Below, one piece after another: positions 1-7,254 of a stretch of 50,343 bases of DNA. Position 1 is the stretch's first letter. Every line of letters starts with the position of its first letter. Origin of the DNA: a bacterium (GTDB taxonomy: Bacteria > Acidobacteriota > Thermoanaerobaculia > Multivoradales > J023); the NCBI GenBank assembly GCA_024226315.1, contig JAAELT010000078.1, positions 1 through 50,343 of the forward strand. The letters run 5' to 3'. The notes under the pieces are model-generated. The model did no database searches. It saw only the letters and a list, made by a program, of their open reading frames with translations, and had not been told where the DNA came from. Made by a program: the position numbers and the translations under genes.

Positions 1-147
1 CCTTTTCTCCCGCAGGTCACGCAGGAAGGCCTGGACTGCCTGCCGGAAGAACTCACTGCGGCTCTCTCCCCGCTTCCGGCGCTCTTTCTCGACGGTCTGG
101 AAGATCGTCGGAGGGAGGCTGATGGCGACTTTGACCGCGTTTGGCAT
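1..147 (-). CDS. Ribbon-helix-helix (CopG-like) antitoxin/regulator, partial
   Basis: This is the first 49 codons of a minus-strand gene cut by the left window edge. The N-terminus MPNAVKVAISLPP is a short beta strand, followed by two helices with GESRSEFFRQAVQAFL; this is the layout of ribbon-helix-helix DNA-binding proteins, which are often antitoxins that repress their own operon. The ATG at 147 has AGGAGAA as ribosome binding site, and a clear promoter with a palindromic operator lies just upstream. A toxin partner would be expected to the left of the window, but it is not visible. The fold assignment is fairly safe from the pattern; the toxin-antitoxin role is inference. Confidence 0.75.
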   Translation of the reverse strand, partial: MPNAVKVAISLPPTIFQTVEKERRKRGESRSEFFRQAVQAFLRDLREKR

Positions 148-163
148 AGGTTCTCCTACCATT

Positions 164-202
164 TTCATACTCAAGTATGAACCGACAGATGCCGAGTGTC
201 AA
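164..202 (-). promoter_or_regulatory. Promoter and palindromic operator of the RHH gene
   Basis: Read on the minus strand, a perfect -35 box TTGACA (202-197) is followed by 17 bp and a -10-like CATACT (179-174). An 18 bp palindrome, TTCATACT-CA-AGTATGAA (164-181), covers the -10 box. A dyad over the -10 of an RHH gene is the usual arrangement for autorepression. The boxes and dyad are seen directly; the binding protein is inferred from position. Confidence 0.65.
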
Positions 203-681
203 CACGCTCGGCGCTCCCGGTTCCGCGATCGGAACTCTCGATTCTATGACGGGGACCGGCCAGCCAGCAGCTCCTTGATGTGCTGACCGGGTTGGCTGGC
301 ACCTCATCGGGCCCCATCGGGCCCCCAGAGGGCGATTCCACCGAGCAGGAGGCCGGGGCCGACCCAATTGCCGAGTCCCCTCGGGACAAGGCGGCGGCTG
401 GCGAGCCCGCGCTCGTCTGAGTCGTTGGATCCAGTCGGATCCGCCACCGGCGGGTCGCCCTACGGACGGCCCGCCGGCTCTTGCGTCTCGCCGATCCCGG
501 ACGGCGACGGATCGCCCGAGCGGCCGACAAGGGGCGACCGAAGTTGCCGGCACCTCATAGGTCGGCCGGCACCTCATAGGTCTCGGCAATTACACGCGCG
601 CGATCACGGCAGCGAGCGAGCAGGGACGCGGCTAACCCCGGACGCCGGTACTGCCGGCCGGGCGACTTACCTGCCCTTCTG
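183..681. other. Gene-poor stretch with short repeats
   Basis: I find no convincing gene here. Open frames exist only because of the high G+C content, and none has a recognisable domain or a good ribosome binding site. The stretch holds the promoter of the RHH gene at its left end and three copies of GGCACCTCAT (298-307, 549-558, 568-577), two of them inside a tandem repeat. It may be the remnant of a mobile element. Confidence 0.5.
547..582. repeat. 17 bp direct repeat in tandem (19 bp period)
   Basis: CCGGCACCTCATAGGTC occurs at 547-563 and again at 566-582, separated by GG. A diverged third copy (TGGCACCTCATCGGG) starts at 297. On the minus strand the block is preceded by TGTAATTGCCGAGA (594-581). 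Repeated 15-20 bp sites behind a TGT end are typical of IS21-family termini, so this may be a solitary transposon end, but no transposase gene is left. Confidence 0.5.
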
Positions 682-3600
682 TCACTGACGCCGCTGGAGG
701 AACAGTCCGAAACGCACGTCGCCCTGCTCCGCCGGGTCGCCGGAAAGGGCGAGCCAGTGGATCGACGGCCAGACGTCGAGCTTGAAGGGGCCGTTGAGCA
801 GGAAACGGAAACGCAGCGAGGTACGCTCGAAGGCGCCCTCGGAGCGGGTGGCGTCGAGCCACTCGAAGGCCTGGTCGAGCCGCAGGTTGATCGGCAGCTT
901 GGCGATGTGGGTGCCCCAGGAGACGTTCGCCAGGATCGCTTCGTCGAAGCCCAGGTCGTTGTCGAATCCCGGCAGGCCGGCCCGCGCCCGGCCGTTGCGC
1001 AGACGCGAGAAGCGGTCGAGGTCCCAACCCTTCCAGTAGCCGAGCCCGGTGCTCAGCGTCTGGTGCTCGGCGACGCGCCAGGACTGGGCCGCGCTGGCGC
1101 GCAGCACCCGGTACTCGTCCAGCAGCGGCTCCGCTCCGTCGATGCCCCAGGGCCCCCAGTCCTGGCGCATGCCGAGCTCCAGGCCCAGCTCGGTCGAGAG
1201 GCCGCCGAAACGGCCGTTGACCGACAGGTCGATCAGGTGCTCGTGGGTGTCGTCGGGCGTCAAAAACGAAGGATCGGCCGTGTCGGACGGCTCGAAGTCC
1301 ATCTCCGACAGCGTGTAGGCGGCACCGAGAGAGAACCGCCGGCTCAGGGGCACCGCCAGACTCACGGTCAGCGCGTCCTGCCAGGTCTTGACGGAGGTAT
1401 CCACGAAGGACCCGTCGACGAAGGTACCGCTCCCCCGCGTTTCCAGCGAGTAGGGCACGTAGAGGCTGGTGGTGAGGATCCAGCTCTTGTCGAAGAGATT
1501 GGGAAAGCTGAGCGAGAAGATGGCATCTTCGAGGAAGAAGCCGGCATAGGCCTGGTAGCCGCGATCGAGGAAATCCCGGTCGGAGATGGTCAGGCCGGGA
1601 TAGAGGTCGAGCCCGTCGCCCTCGCCCTGGCCGAAGAGGGTGAATCCGAATCGCGTCGAATAGGCGTGGATGTCGGCCAGCGTGCGGCCGCCGTAGCTCT
1701 CCGGCTCAGCGGGGGTACCGGCGCCGCGGCCGCCGTAAGCCCTCCCCGCCGAGACGCTGCCTTCCTCAGCCGCCCCGGCGCCCACCGGCTCGTTGTAGGT
1801 CGAGGAGTCCGACATCGCCATCCACGGCTTCGAGGAAGCGGGAGCCCGGGCCGCCAGGCGCCTGCCGCCGTTCTTGGTCTTGACCAGCCAGCGATGACCC
1901 TCGGGCGGCGTCTCGACGTGGATCAAGACGTCACTGTCGTAGGCCTCGCGGGCGATCTGCTCGATCTCCGGGCGGTTGAACTCGAAGCCGGCCCTCTCGG
2001 TCTTGCTGAGGGTCGAGTACTGCTCCCCGAGCCAGCTCACCATGTATGTGCCCTCTCGCCGGCGCCAGTCCCAGTAGCACTGGCCCTCGTCCGGGATCCA
2101 CTCGTAGTGATAGGTCCGCTCCTGGCTGATCAACGATCCCTCGAGACCCTTCTGCACCGTCCGCAGTCGGCGGTGGGCGCTGGTCTCGACATCGAGCCAG
2201 ACCACGCCCGAGACGAAGTTGCCGCCATCGACGGTCCCCTTGCGCACCGGCGTGTAGCGGATCTTGTAAGTGCGGTGGCCGTCGATCTCTTCTTCGCCGA
2301 GATACTCGTAGCTGTAGGTCTCGTCGAGCTCGACCTCGAGCGGACTCAGCTGCAGCAGCGCCTCGTTGCGGAACAGCCGGCCCTTGAGCAGCTTCTTCTC
2401 CGGGTAGGGGACGCCGTTACGCTCGTAGCCCAGGTGGTGGTAGTCAGTCAGCCGCCCTTTGCGCTGCAGGATCCGGTGCTCCCAGGTGATCCGGTCGGCG
2501 GCCGGACGCTGCGGCACGTTGGTGATGTACTCCATCACGTCGAGCGACTCGAACCGCTCGAGCTGCCGTTCCTGGAACACCTGGTTCTTGACCACCTCCT
2601 CATACGGGTCGACGATCCGCGTGTCGCTGACCTCGAGGTCGCGGGTGATCGGCTCCGCCTGCTCCAGGGTGAGCTCGAAGAGATAGTAGGGAGAGCTGCC
2701 GTCGAGGTCGAGCTGGGTCGCCCCGGGCAGGCTCATGAAGTCGTAGGGCGCTTGGCGCGGAAAGAGCAGCTCGGCCTGCTGCTGATGTCTGAGGTCGAAC
2801 CGGACTTCGTTGCCGTCGGGGTCGGCGTAGAGCGCCAGGAAGTGGTTGCCGGTCTCGGGATCGAGAAAGAACCGCGCCTGCTCCGGATCGATGCCCTCGA
2901 TCTGCGGTTGAACGGCCAGGGCACCGCCGCGCGTCGCCTGGATCCGGGTCAGAAAGGCCTGGTGCACGGGACTGAGCAGGACGTTCTCGAAGATCACCAT
3001 CTGGTCGCCGCGGTCGCCGGCTTCGAGCAAGCGCGCGAGCACCCGCGAAGCCCGGCTCTCGGTGCGCCACCAGTGGCGGGCGGCCGGATCGCTCGGCGGC
3101 ACGAACGGCAAGGCGCGGTAGATGTAGGCGTCGACATAGGGCGCGAGACCCCGGCTCACCAGCTCCTCGAGGGTCTTCGGGCGCCCTTCGAGCGCCACCC
3201 GCAGGAGCGGCGCCTCGGCGCGCGCATCGAGGATCCGGTTCTTGAGCTCGAAGGCCGCGCCGTTCCAATCGTCGAACGACTCAGGCGTGACTCGCATTAC
3301 CAATACGTTGGTGCCCGGCGGCACGGCCAATACGTTGGTGCCCGGCGGCACGGCCAGTACGTTGGTGCCCGGCGGCACTGTCGACGACTCATCTGCGCTC
3401 GGGAAGTGTTGCTCCAACCAGCCGCCGGCGTCGATCCATTCGGGCAGCACCAGGTCTTCGGAGAGCGGCCGGCCACCAGCTGGAGCGCTACCGCCAGGAC
3501 CGGCGCTCTCGATCGCCGCGCGCACCACCAGCAGGACTCCCCCATCCCCTCTCTTGATGCCCAGGCCGAAGGGAGCGAGCATCTCCTGTAACACCTGCCG

Positions 3601-3852
3601 CAGCGGGCCGGCATCGAGCACCCCGGTGATCTGCATGTCCGCACGCACCAGGTCGCTGCTGTAGATCAGCTCGAGCCCACGGCGCCGCAAGTCTTCGAGC
3701 GCCTCGTCGAGCATCCAGCAGGCGTACTCGCCACCCTGGGATTCGCCCGCGCTCGGCAGCGGCAGACACAGCAGCGCCAGGACCACGAAAAGAAGTCCAC
3801 ACTTCGTCGACCGGCGGCTAGAGAACGGCAGGAGCTGGTTGAAGGAACGCAT
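682..3852 (-). CDS. Outer-membrane beta-barrel protein with N-terminal STN domain
   Basis: This 1056-residue protein has a signal sequence (about 17-36). An STN (secretin/TonB short N-terminal) domain follows at about 47-112, with the pattern LDEALEDLRRRGLELIYSS. A low-complexity linker carries three VPPGTNVLA units (159-185). The mixed middle region at about 200-670 includes a stretch around 500-600 that resembles LolA-like outer-membrane carrier folds. The C-terminal part (about 725-1056) has alternating amphipathic strands typical of a beta-barrel. No TonB box or plug domain is evident, so it is not an ordinary TonB-dependent receptor. It starts 4 bp after the FecR-STN gene and is third in an operon with that gene and an ECF sigma factor. 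The STN domain probably contacts FecR in the periplasm and passes a surface signal inward. The substrate is unknown. The signal peptide and STN are clear; the barrel is likely. Confidence 0.7.
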   Translation of the reverse strand: MRSFNQLLPFSSRRSTKCGLLFVVLALLCLPLPSAGESQGGEYACWMLDEALEDLRRRGLELIYSSDLVRADMQITGVLDAGPLRQVLQEMLAPFGLGIKRGDGGVLLVVRAAIESAGPGGSAPAGGRPLSEDLVLPEWIDAGGWLEQHFPSADESSTVPPGTNVLAVPPGTNVLAVPPGTNVLVMRVTPESFDDWNGAAFELKNRILDARAEAPLLRVALEGRPKTLEELVSRGLAPYVDAYIYRALPFVPPSDPAARHWWRTESRASRVLARLLEAGDRGDQMVIFENVLLSPVHQAFLTRIQATRGGALAVQPQIEGIDPEQARFFLDPETGNHFLALYADPDGNEVRFDLRHQQQAELLFPRQAPYDFMSLPGATQLDLDGSSPYYLFELTLEQAEPITRDLEVSDTRIVDPYEEVVKNQVFQERQLERFESLDVMEYITNVPQRPAADRITWEHRILQRKGRLTDYHHLGYERNGVPYPEKKLLKGRLFRNEALLQLSPLEVELDETYSYEYLGEEEIDGHRTYKIRYTPVRKGTVDGGNFVSGVVWLDVETSAHRRLRTVQKGLEGSLISQERTYHYEWIPDEGQCYWDWRRREGTYMVSWLGEQYSTLSKTERAGFEFNRPEIEQIAREAYDSDVLIHVETPPEGHRWLVKTKNGGRRLAARAPASSKPWMAMSDSSTYNEPVGAGAAEEGSVSAGRAYGGRGAGTPAEPESYGGRTLADIHAYSTRFGFTLFGQGEGDGLDLYPGLTISDRDFLDRGYQAYAGFFLEDAIFSLSFPNLFDKSWILTTSLYVPYSLETRGSGTFVDGSFVDTSVKTWQDALTVSLAVPLSRRFSLGAAYTLSEMDFEPSDTADPSFLTPDDTHEHLIDLSVNGRFGGLSTELGLELGMRQDWGPWGIDGAEPLLDEYRVLRASAAQSWRVAEHQTLSTGLGYWKGWDLDRFSRLRNGRARAGLPGFDNDLGFDEAILANVSWGTHIAKLPINLRLDQAFEWLDATRSEGAFERTSLRFRFLLNGPFKLDVWPSIHWLALSGDPAEQGDVRFGLFLQRRQ
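3302..3382. repeat. Three in-frame 27 bp tandem repeats inside the STN-barrel gene
   Basis: The unit AATACGTTGGTGCCCGGCGG plus CACGGCC is present at 3302-3328 and 3329-3355, and with three substitutions at 3356-3382. The unit length is a multiple of three, so each copy adds nine residues (VPPGTNVLA) to the linker behind the STN domain. Near identity at nucleotide level points to recent slippage or unequal exchange. Confidence 0.95.
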
Positions 3853-3856
3853 GGGG

Positions 3857-4879
3857 TTACCTCGTGGTTCGATGTTCGATGAGCAGGATTCCGTCTTCGA
3901 GCCGGGCCTGCAGACCGCAGGTCTCGAGCACCATTTCGTGCGCGCGATCCGCCGCCACCCCGGTCAGCGAGCCGTGCAGGATGATCTCCGGGGCCGACAG
4001 CTCGACCGCCGGATCGGCATAGGCCAGGCGCCAGCCGGTCTCGCGCGCCACCCAATGTAGGAAGTCTCGCAGGCTTCTCCCCTCGAGCTCGAAGGGAGGC
4101 GCGATCTCGAGGTAGCCGCGCCACGCCTCGCCGTGGGCCGCAACCGGCCTGCGGCTCACCCTGCCGCCGTCATGGAGCGTCCACTCGGAGCCCGCGGCGG
4201 CGTCCACCGTGCGGCTGCCCTGATCGATCTTGACGCGCCCCTCGCGCACCCGCACGCGCAGAGCTCCTTCGTCGAGGCGGACCTCGAACTGGGTGCCAAC
4301 ATGGGTGACCGAGCCGTGCGGGGTGCGGATCTCGATCGGCTCGGGGTCGGTGCCATCACGATTCGGCTGCGAATCGACATAGACGGCGCCCCGCTCCAGC
4401 TCCACCACCCGGTCCGACAGCCAGCGCACCCGGCTGCCCGCGTCGACGCGCAGCGACTGTCCGCCCGCGAGCCGGAAGGCGGCACGGCCATCGGCCTCGG
4501 TGGCGATCTCGGCACCCACCTCCAGACGCGCGCCGCGGGTCAACTCGGCCGTCGCCGAGCCGGCGACCACTTCGAGCACCGCCACGGGCTCTTCGGGTCC
4601 AAAGAGACCTCCGGCCCATCTGGTCAGTCCCGGCATCAGACCTCCGCCCACCACCAAGCCGACGACCGCGGCCGCCGCCAGCGCCAGCCAGCCGGCTCGG
4701 TGTCGACGGCGCCGGACGACGGTCTCGCGCCAGGCGCCGTGGGTGAGGTTCCACGAACGTTCCAGGACATCCGGCGGCACCAGCTCTCGCGGATCCGAGC
4801 CACGCAGCAGCTGGATCACCGCATCGTCGGCGCCCGCGGCCGGTACCGTCCTCGGGTCTGTGCTTCGGGAGTCGTTCAT
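3857..4879 (-). CDS. FecR-family anti-sigma / transmembrane signal protein with C-terminal STN domain
   Basis: The 340-residue protein starts at the ATG at 4879 (MNDSRSTDP), 10 bp after the stop of the sigma factor gene; an upstream in-frame start would lie inside that gene. A short cytoplasmic part is followed by one membrane segment (WLALAAAAVVGLVVGGGL, around 65-85). A FecR domain comes next (ATEADGRAAFRLAGGQSLRV and TPHGSVTHVGTQFEVRLDEG), then a C-terminal STN-like segment (FELEGRSLRDFLHWVARETG and onward). FecR proteins bind an ECF sigma factor on the inside and an outer-membrane partner on the outside. Having STN on both this protein and the downstream barrel protein is notable. The family call is firm; the partnership is inferred from the operon. 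Confidence 0.85.
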   Translation of the reverse strand: MNDSRSTDPRTVPAAGADDAVIQLLRGSDPRELVPPDVLERSWNLTHGAWRETVVRRRRHRAGWLALAAAAVVGLVVGGGLMPGLTRWAGGLFGPEEPVAVLEVVAGSATAELTRGARLEVGAEIATEADGRAAFRLAGGQSLRVDAGSRVRWLSDRVVELERGAVYVDSQPNRDGTDPEPIEIRTPHGSVTHVGTQFEVRLDEGALRVRVREGRVKIDQGSRTVDAAAGSEWTLHDGGRVSRRPVAAHGEAWRGYLEIAPPFELEGRSLRDFLHWVARETGWRLAYADPAVELSAPEIILHGSLTGVAADRAHEMVLETCGLQARLEDGILLIEHRTTR

Positions 4880-4889
4880 GGCAGTCTCG

Positions 4890-5513
4890 TCATCGATCGA
4901 GGGCGGCGGCGCCCTGCTGGCCGAGCAGATGTGGTGCGGACGCGAAACTGTCTCTGAAGGCCTGGCGGGCACGGGTCAGAAGCGACTCGGCGGCCTTGGG
5001 ACCGAGCTCCAGCCGACGTGCGATCTCCTTGACCGACAGCTCGTGCATGTACTTCCACTCCAGCACCTGGCCGTAGTGGCGCGGCAGATGATCGAGCGTC
5101 ACCTGCACCCAGCGAGCGGTCTCCTTGCGGCGCAGGGCGTCTTCGGGGCCGTCTGTGCCGGAGACCGCCAGCGAGTCGAGAGCGGCGCGAATCTCGGGCA
5201 GATCCTCGATCAGGCCGATCGGATCAGGGACCCGTCGCAACTTCTCGAGGTAGGCGCTGATCTCGTGACGGCAGAAGGTACACAGCCAGACGAAGAGCGC
5301 CGCTTCGCCGCGGTAGGTCGCGAGCTTGCGCACCGCCTTGATCATCGTCGACTGGGCGACTTCCTCGGCGATTTCGGCATCGCGGCCGACGCGAGACAGC
5401 GCGAAGCGGTAGATCCCTGGGAAGTATTCGTGAAAGAACTCTCCGAACGCCCGCTCGTCACCGGCGAGCATTCTCCTGGCCAGGGCTTTGTCGCTGAGAT
5501 GAAGAAGGGACAT
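4890..5513 (-). CDS. ECF-type RNA polymerase sigma factor
   Basis: At 207 residues it has the usual ECF length. Region 2 is seen in the first 90 residues (AFGEFFHEYFPGIYRFALSR, then EIAEEVAQSTMIKAVRKLAT) and region 4 near 130-190 (LDHLPRHYGQVLEWKYMHEL, SVKEIARRLELGPKAAES). It is the first gene of a three-gene minus-strand operon with a FecR protein and an STN beta-barrel protein. By analogy with FecI-type systems it would be held by FecR until a surface signal arrives, and would then transcribe the operon or other targets. It is divergent from the gene at 5730. Confidence 0.9.
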   Translation of the reverse strand: MSLLHLSDKALARRMLAGDERAFGEFFHEYFPGIYRFALSRVGRDAEIAEEVAQSTMIKAVRKLATYRGEAALFVWLCTFCRHEISAYLEKLRRVPDPIGLIEDLPEIRAALDSLAVSGTDGPEDALRRKETARWVQVTLDHLPRHYGQVLEWKYMHELSVKEIARRLELGPKAAESLLTRARQAFRDSFASAPHLLGQQGAAALDR

Positions 5514-5685
5514 CGATCGCTTCGGTCTGCCGGGTTGCCGCTGATTTCGACTCTACTCGATGGATGAGAGCAGGCGTCGCGGCAAAATCCTTCGCGGGCC
5601 GGGCATTTTCCTCTTCGGAAGTCTTGGTGGCCCCGAAGGCGAGTGCTGGCGGGCAGATAAGAGCCGAGTCCATTTAACCGTCTTT

Positions 5686-5746
5686 GCCATTTGAAGACCG
5701 AAACGATATTGATATCCTAGATCACACAAATGGACAAACAAATGGC
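5686..5746. promoter_or_regulatory. Inverted repeats at the start of the winged-helix gene
   Basis: GCCATTTG (5686-5693) is the exact reverse complement of CAAATGGC (5739-5746), and CAAATGG also occurs at 5727-5733, over the start codon. Between them lies a 12 bp palindrome, GATAT-TG-ATATC (5705-5716). A weak promoter TTGAAG-N16-TATCCT (5691-5718) would place the transcript start next to the ATG at 5730, with no visible ribosome binding site. The arrangement suggests autoregulation, but this is not proven. Confidence 0.4.
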
Positions 5747-6440
5747 ATCGCCAGATTCCACCCGTTCCCGAACCGCCAAGACCACCGCAAAAGAACCGCG
5801 TGCACAGCTGGTGGTCAAGACGGCCGGCGGCGAGGTGCGGTTCGAGGCCGGTCTGTCCGCCGTGGAGAAGCGCTTCGACAGCCTCATGGACCGGCTGTTC
5901 GCACCTGGCGTGACCGGCGTCGCCGCCAGGGCGCCGGCCGCCACGGTGACGCAGCCGGCGGTGGCGATGCGGATGGTGCCGGAGCAGACGGCGAGCCCGG
6001 CGCGGGCGCCGGTTCCCGCCGCCACCGGCAACAACCCGGCCTTTTCGCTCGATCTGGCGATGGTCGCCGAGTGTTTCTCGGTGAACGCCGCGAACGAGAT
6101 CTCGCTGCGCGGCATACCGCGCGGGCTCAAGAAGAGGGAGCGCAACATCGACACACTGCTGCTGCTGCTCTACGGCAAGCTGGTGCTGCAGGGGCAATCG
6201 CCGGTCACGGCTCCCGCGTTGTTGCGCAGCGCGCGGCAGTCGGGCATCGAGCTCGATCGCGCCAGCCGCCTGCTCAATCAACGCCGCGCCTACGTGCGTA
6301 CCGAGGGCCGGCGACGCGGTATGCGCTACCATTTGACCGAGGCCGGCGTAGGGTACTGCGAGACATTGCTTCAAAAGCTGCACGCGAGCCTCGCTCCGGG
6401 GCGCGCGGCGCCGCCGCCGGCACCGGCGGGCAGCTCTTGA
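5730..6440 (+). CDS. Uncharacterised protein with a winged-helix-like C-terminus
   Basis: I do not recognise the family of this 236-residue protein. It starts with a basic, Ser/Thr-rich tail, has a short conserved-looking part (QLVVKTAGGEVRFEAGL, then EKRFDSLMDRLF, 27-57), and a flexible Ala/Pro/Val linker (about 60-105). The C-terminal domain at about 130-215 reads like a winged helix: helices in ERNIDTLLLLLYGKLVL and TAPALLRSARQSGIEL, the possible recognition helix DRASRLLNQRRAYVR, and the wing GRRRGMRYHLTEAG. The start region has inverted repeats, and the 42 bp repeat array begins 208 bp after its stop. A second in-frame ATG lies at 5742. A DNA-binding role is inference. Confidence 0.55.
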   Translation: MDKQMASPDSTRSRTAKTTAKEPRAQLVVKTAGGEVRFEAGLSAVEKRFDSLMDRLFAPGVTGVAARAPAATVTQPAVAMRMVPEQTASPARAPVPAATGNNPAFSLDLAMVAECFSVNAANEISLRGIPRGLKKRERNIDTLLLLLYGKLVLQGQSPVTAPALLRSARQSGIELDRASRLLNQRRAYVRTEGRRRGMRYHLTEAGVGYCETLLQKLHASLAPGRAAPPPAPAGSS

Positions 6441-6648
6441 GCCGGCTCGATAAGGAACCAAGAGAGCTCAAGGGCTCGAACTAACGTAGTGATTGGATCC
6501 TCCATTGGCACAGCAGTGGTCCATTGGGGCATTTAATGGACTGTCGTTCGATCTGATATTGAATCCGAAGCCGGCAGCCGAGAGGGGTGGAGGACGGTGG
6601 TGAGCAACCGGCCGCCCGGCGCGAGCCCGAAACTCTATCGGCCTCGCC
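6441..6648. other. Spacer before the 42 bp array
   Basis: No gene was found. The stretch holds two copies of TCCATTGG (6499-6506 and 6522-6529), and the second can pair with AATGGA downstream. The last 50 bp may contain one strongly decayed array unit, but the match is too weak to count. Confidence 0.3.
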
Positions 6649-7176
6649 TTCACGATCAAACTGAGCTTCCAGAATCGCAGCGATCCGGCCTTCACGGTCA
6701 ACCCGACATCCGAGAACTCGCACCGAGCCGCCATACCGGTTCAACCGAGCCCCAGGATTCTCAGAGAGCCACTCTTCACGGTCAAACCGAGCCGTGAGAA
6801 CTTCTGCGAACCAGTCTTCACGGTCAAACCGAGCCGAGAAAACTTCCGCGAGTCAGCTCTCACGGTTCAACCGACCTCCCCAACCTCCTCCAGGAACGCT
6901 CCTACCGGTGAAACGGCGCTGTCCAATCAAGCCGGAGGCTCACTTCACCGTGAGACGCATCTAGGCAAGCGCAACCAGTGATTCACATCACGGTGAAGCG
7001 TCGCCACCCTGGGTTCTACAAAGGCTGCATGAACGGTGTAACTTGGCCACGAATTCTTCTCGGCAAGTGCCTGAACGGCGAATCGTGGTCGGAAATATTT
7101 TTCCGAGAGTGCCTTGACGGTGAATCGTGGTCGTCTGCAGCTTCGTGAGGAAGATTAAACGGTGAATCGTCATGGT
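6649..7176. repeat. Array of about 13 diverged units with a 42-43 bp period
   Basis: A core of about 19 bp recurs with striking regularity. Its central GGT (GAT, CGT or GGC in three units) lies at 6654, 6696, 6738, 6780, 6822, 6864, 6907, 6949, 6992, 7035, 7077, 7119 and 7161, so the steps are 42,42,42,42,42,43,42,43,43,42,42,42. Left units read TTCACGGTCAAACCGAGCC (exact at 6775 and 6817); right units read TTGACGGTGAATCGTGGTC (7114). A small dyad is kept in most units although its bases differ: CGGT-CAA-ACCG on the left, ACG-GTGAAT-CGT on the right. The remaining 23 bp also share patterns (GAGAACTTCTGCGA and CTTCTCGGCAAGTGCC), so the whole 42 bp unit is an old tandem repeat. The array lies between the 3' ends of two convergent genes. 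Stops interrupt all long frames in part of it, and conservation shows no codon rhythm, so it is probably non-coding. Confidence 0.88.
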
Positions 7177-7254
7177 CGCGGACTGCTCGATAGCAACCGC
7201 GGAGTCGCAGCGACCCCAAATTCGTTTCCATGTGGTTACTCTTCCTGCACCCAC

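Noticed and set aside
757..3591. A 944-codon open frame opposite to the STN-barrel gene
   Set aside because: It is the antisense of a gene with signal peptide and STN domain; such long frames are common at this G+C content, and its translation shows no domain.
6649..7176. CRISPR array
   Set aside because: The parts between cores are themselves related to each other, the cores diverge strongly, and the period is 42 bp with 19 bp cores; there are no cas genes.
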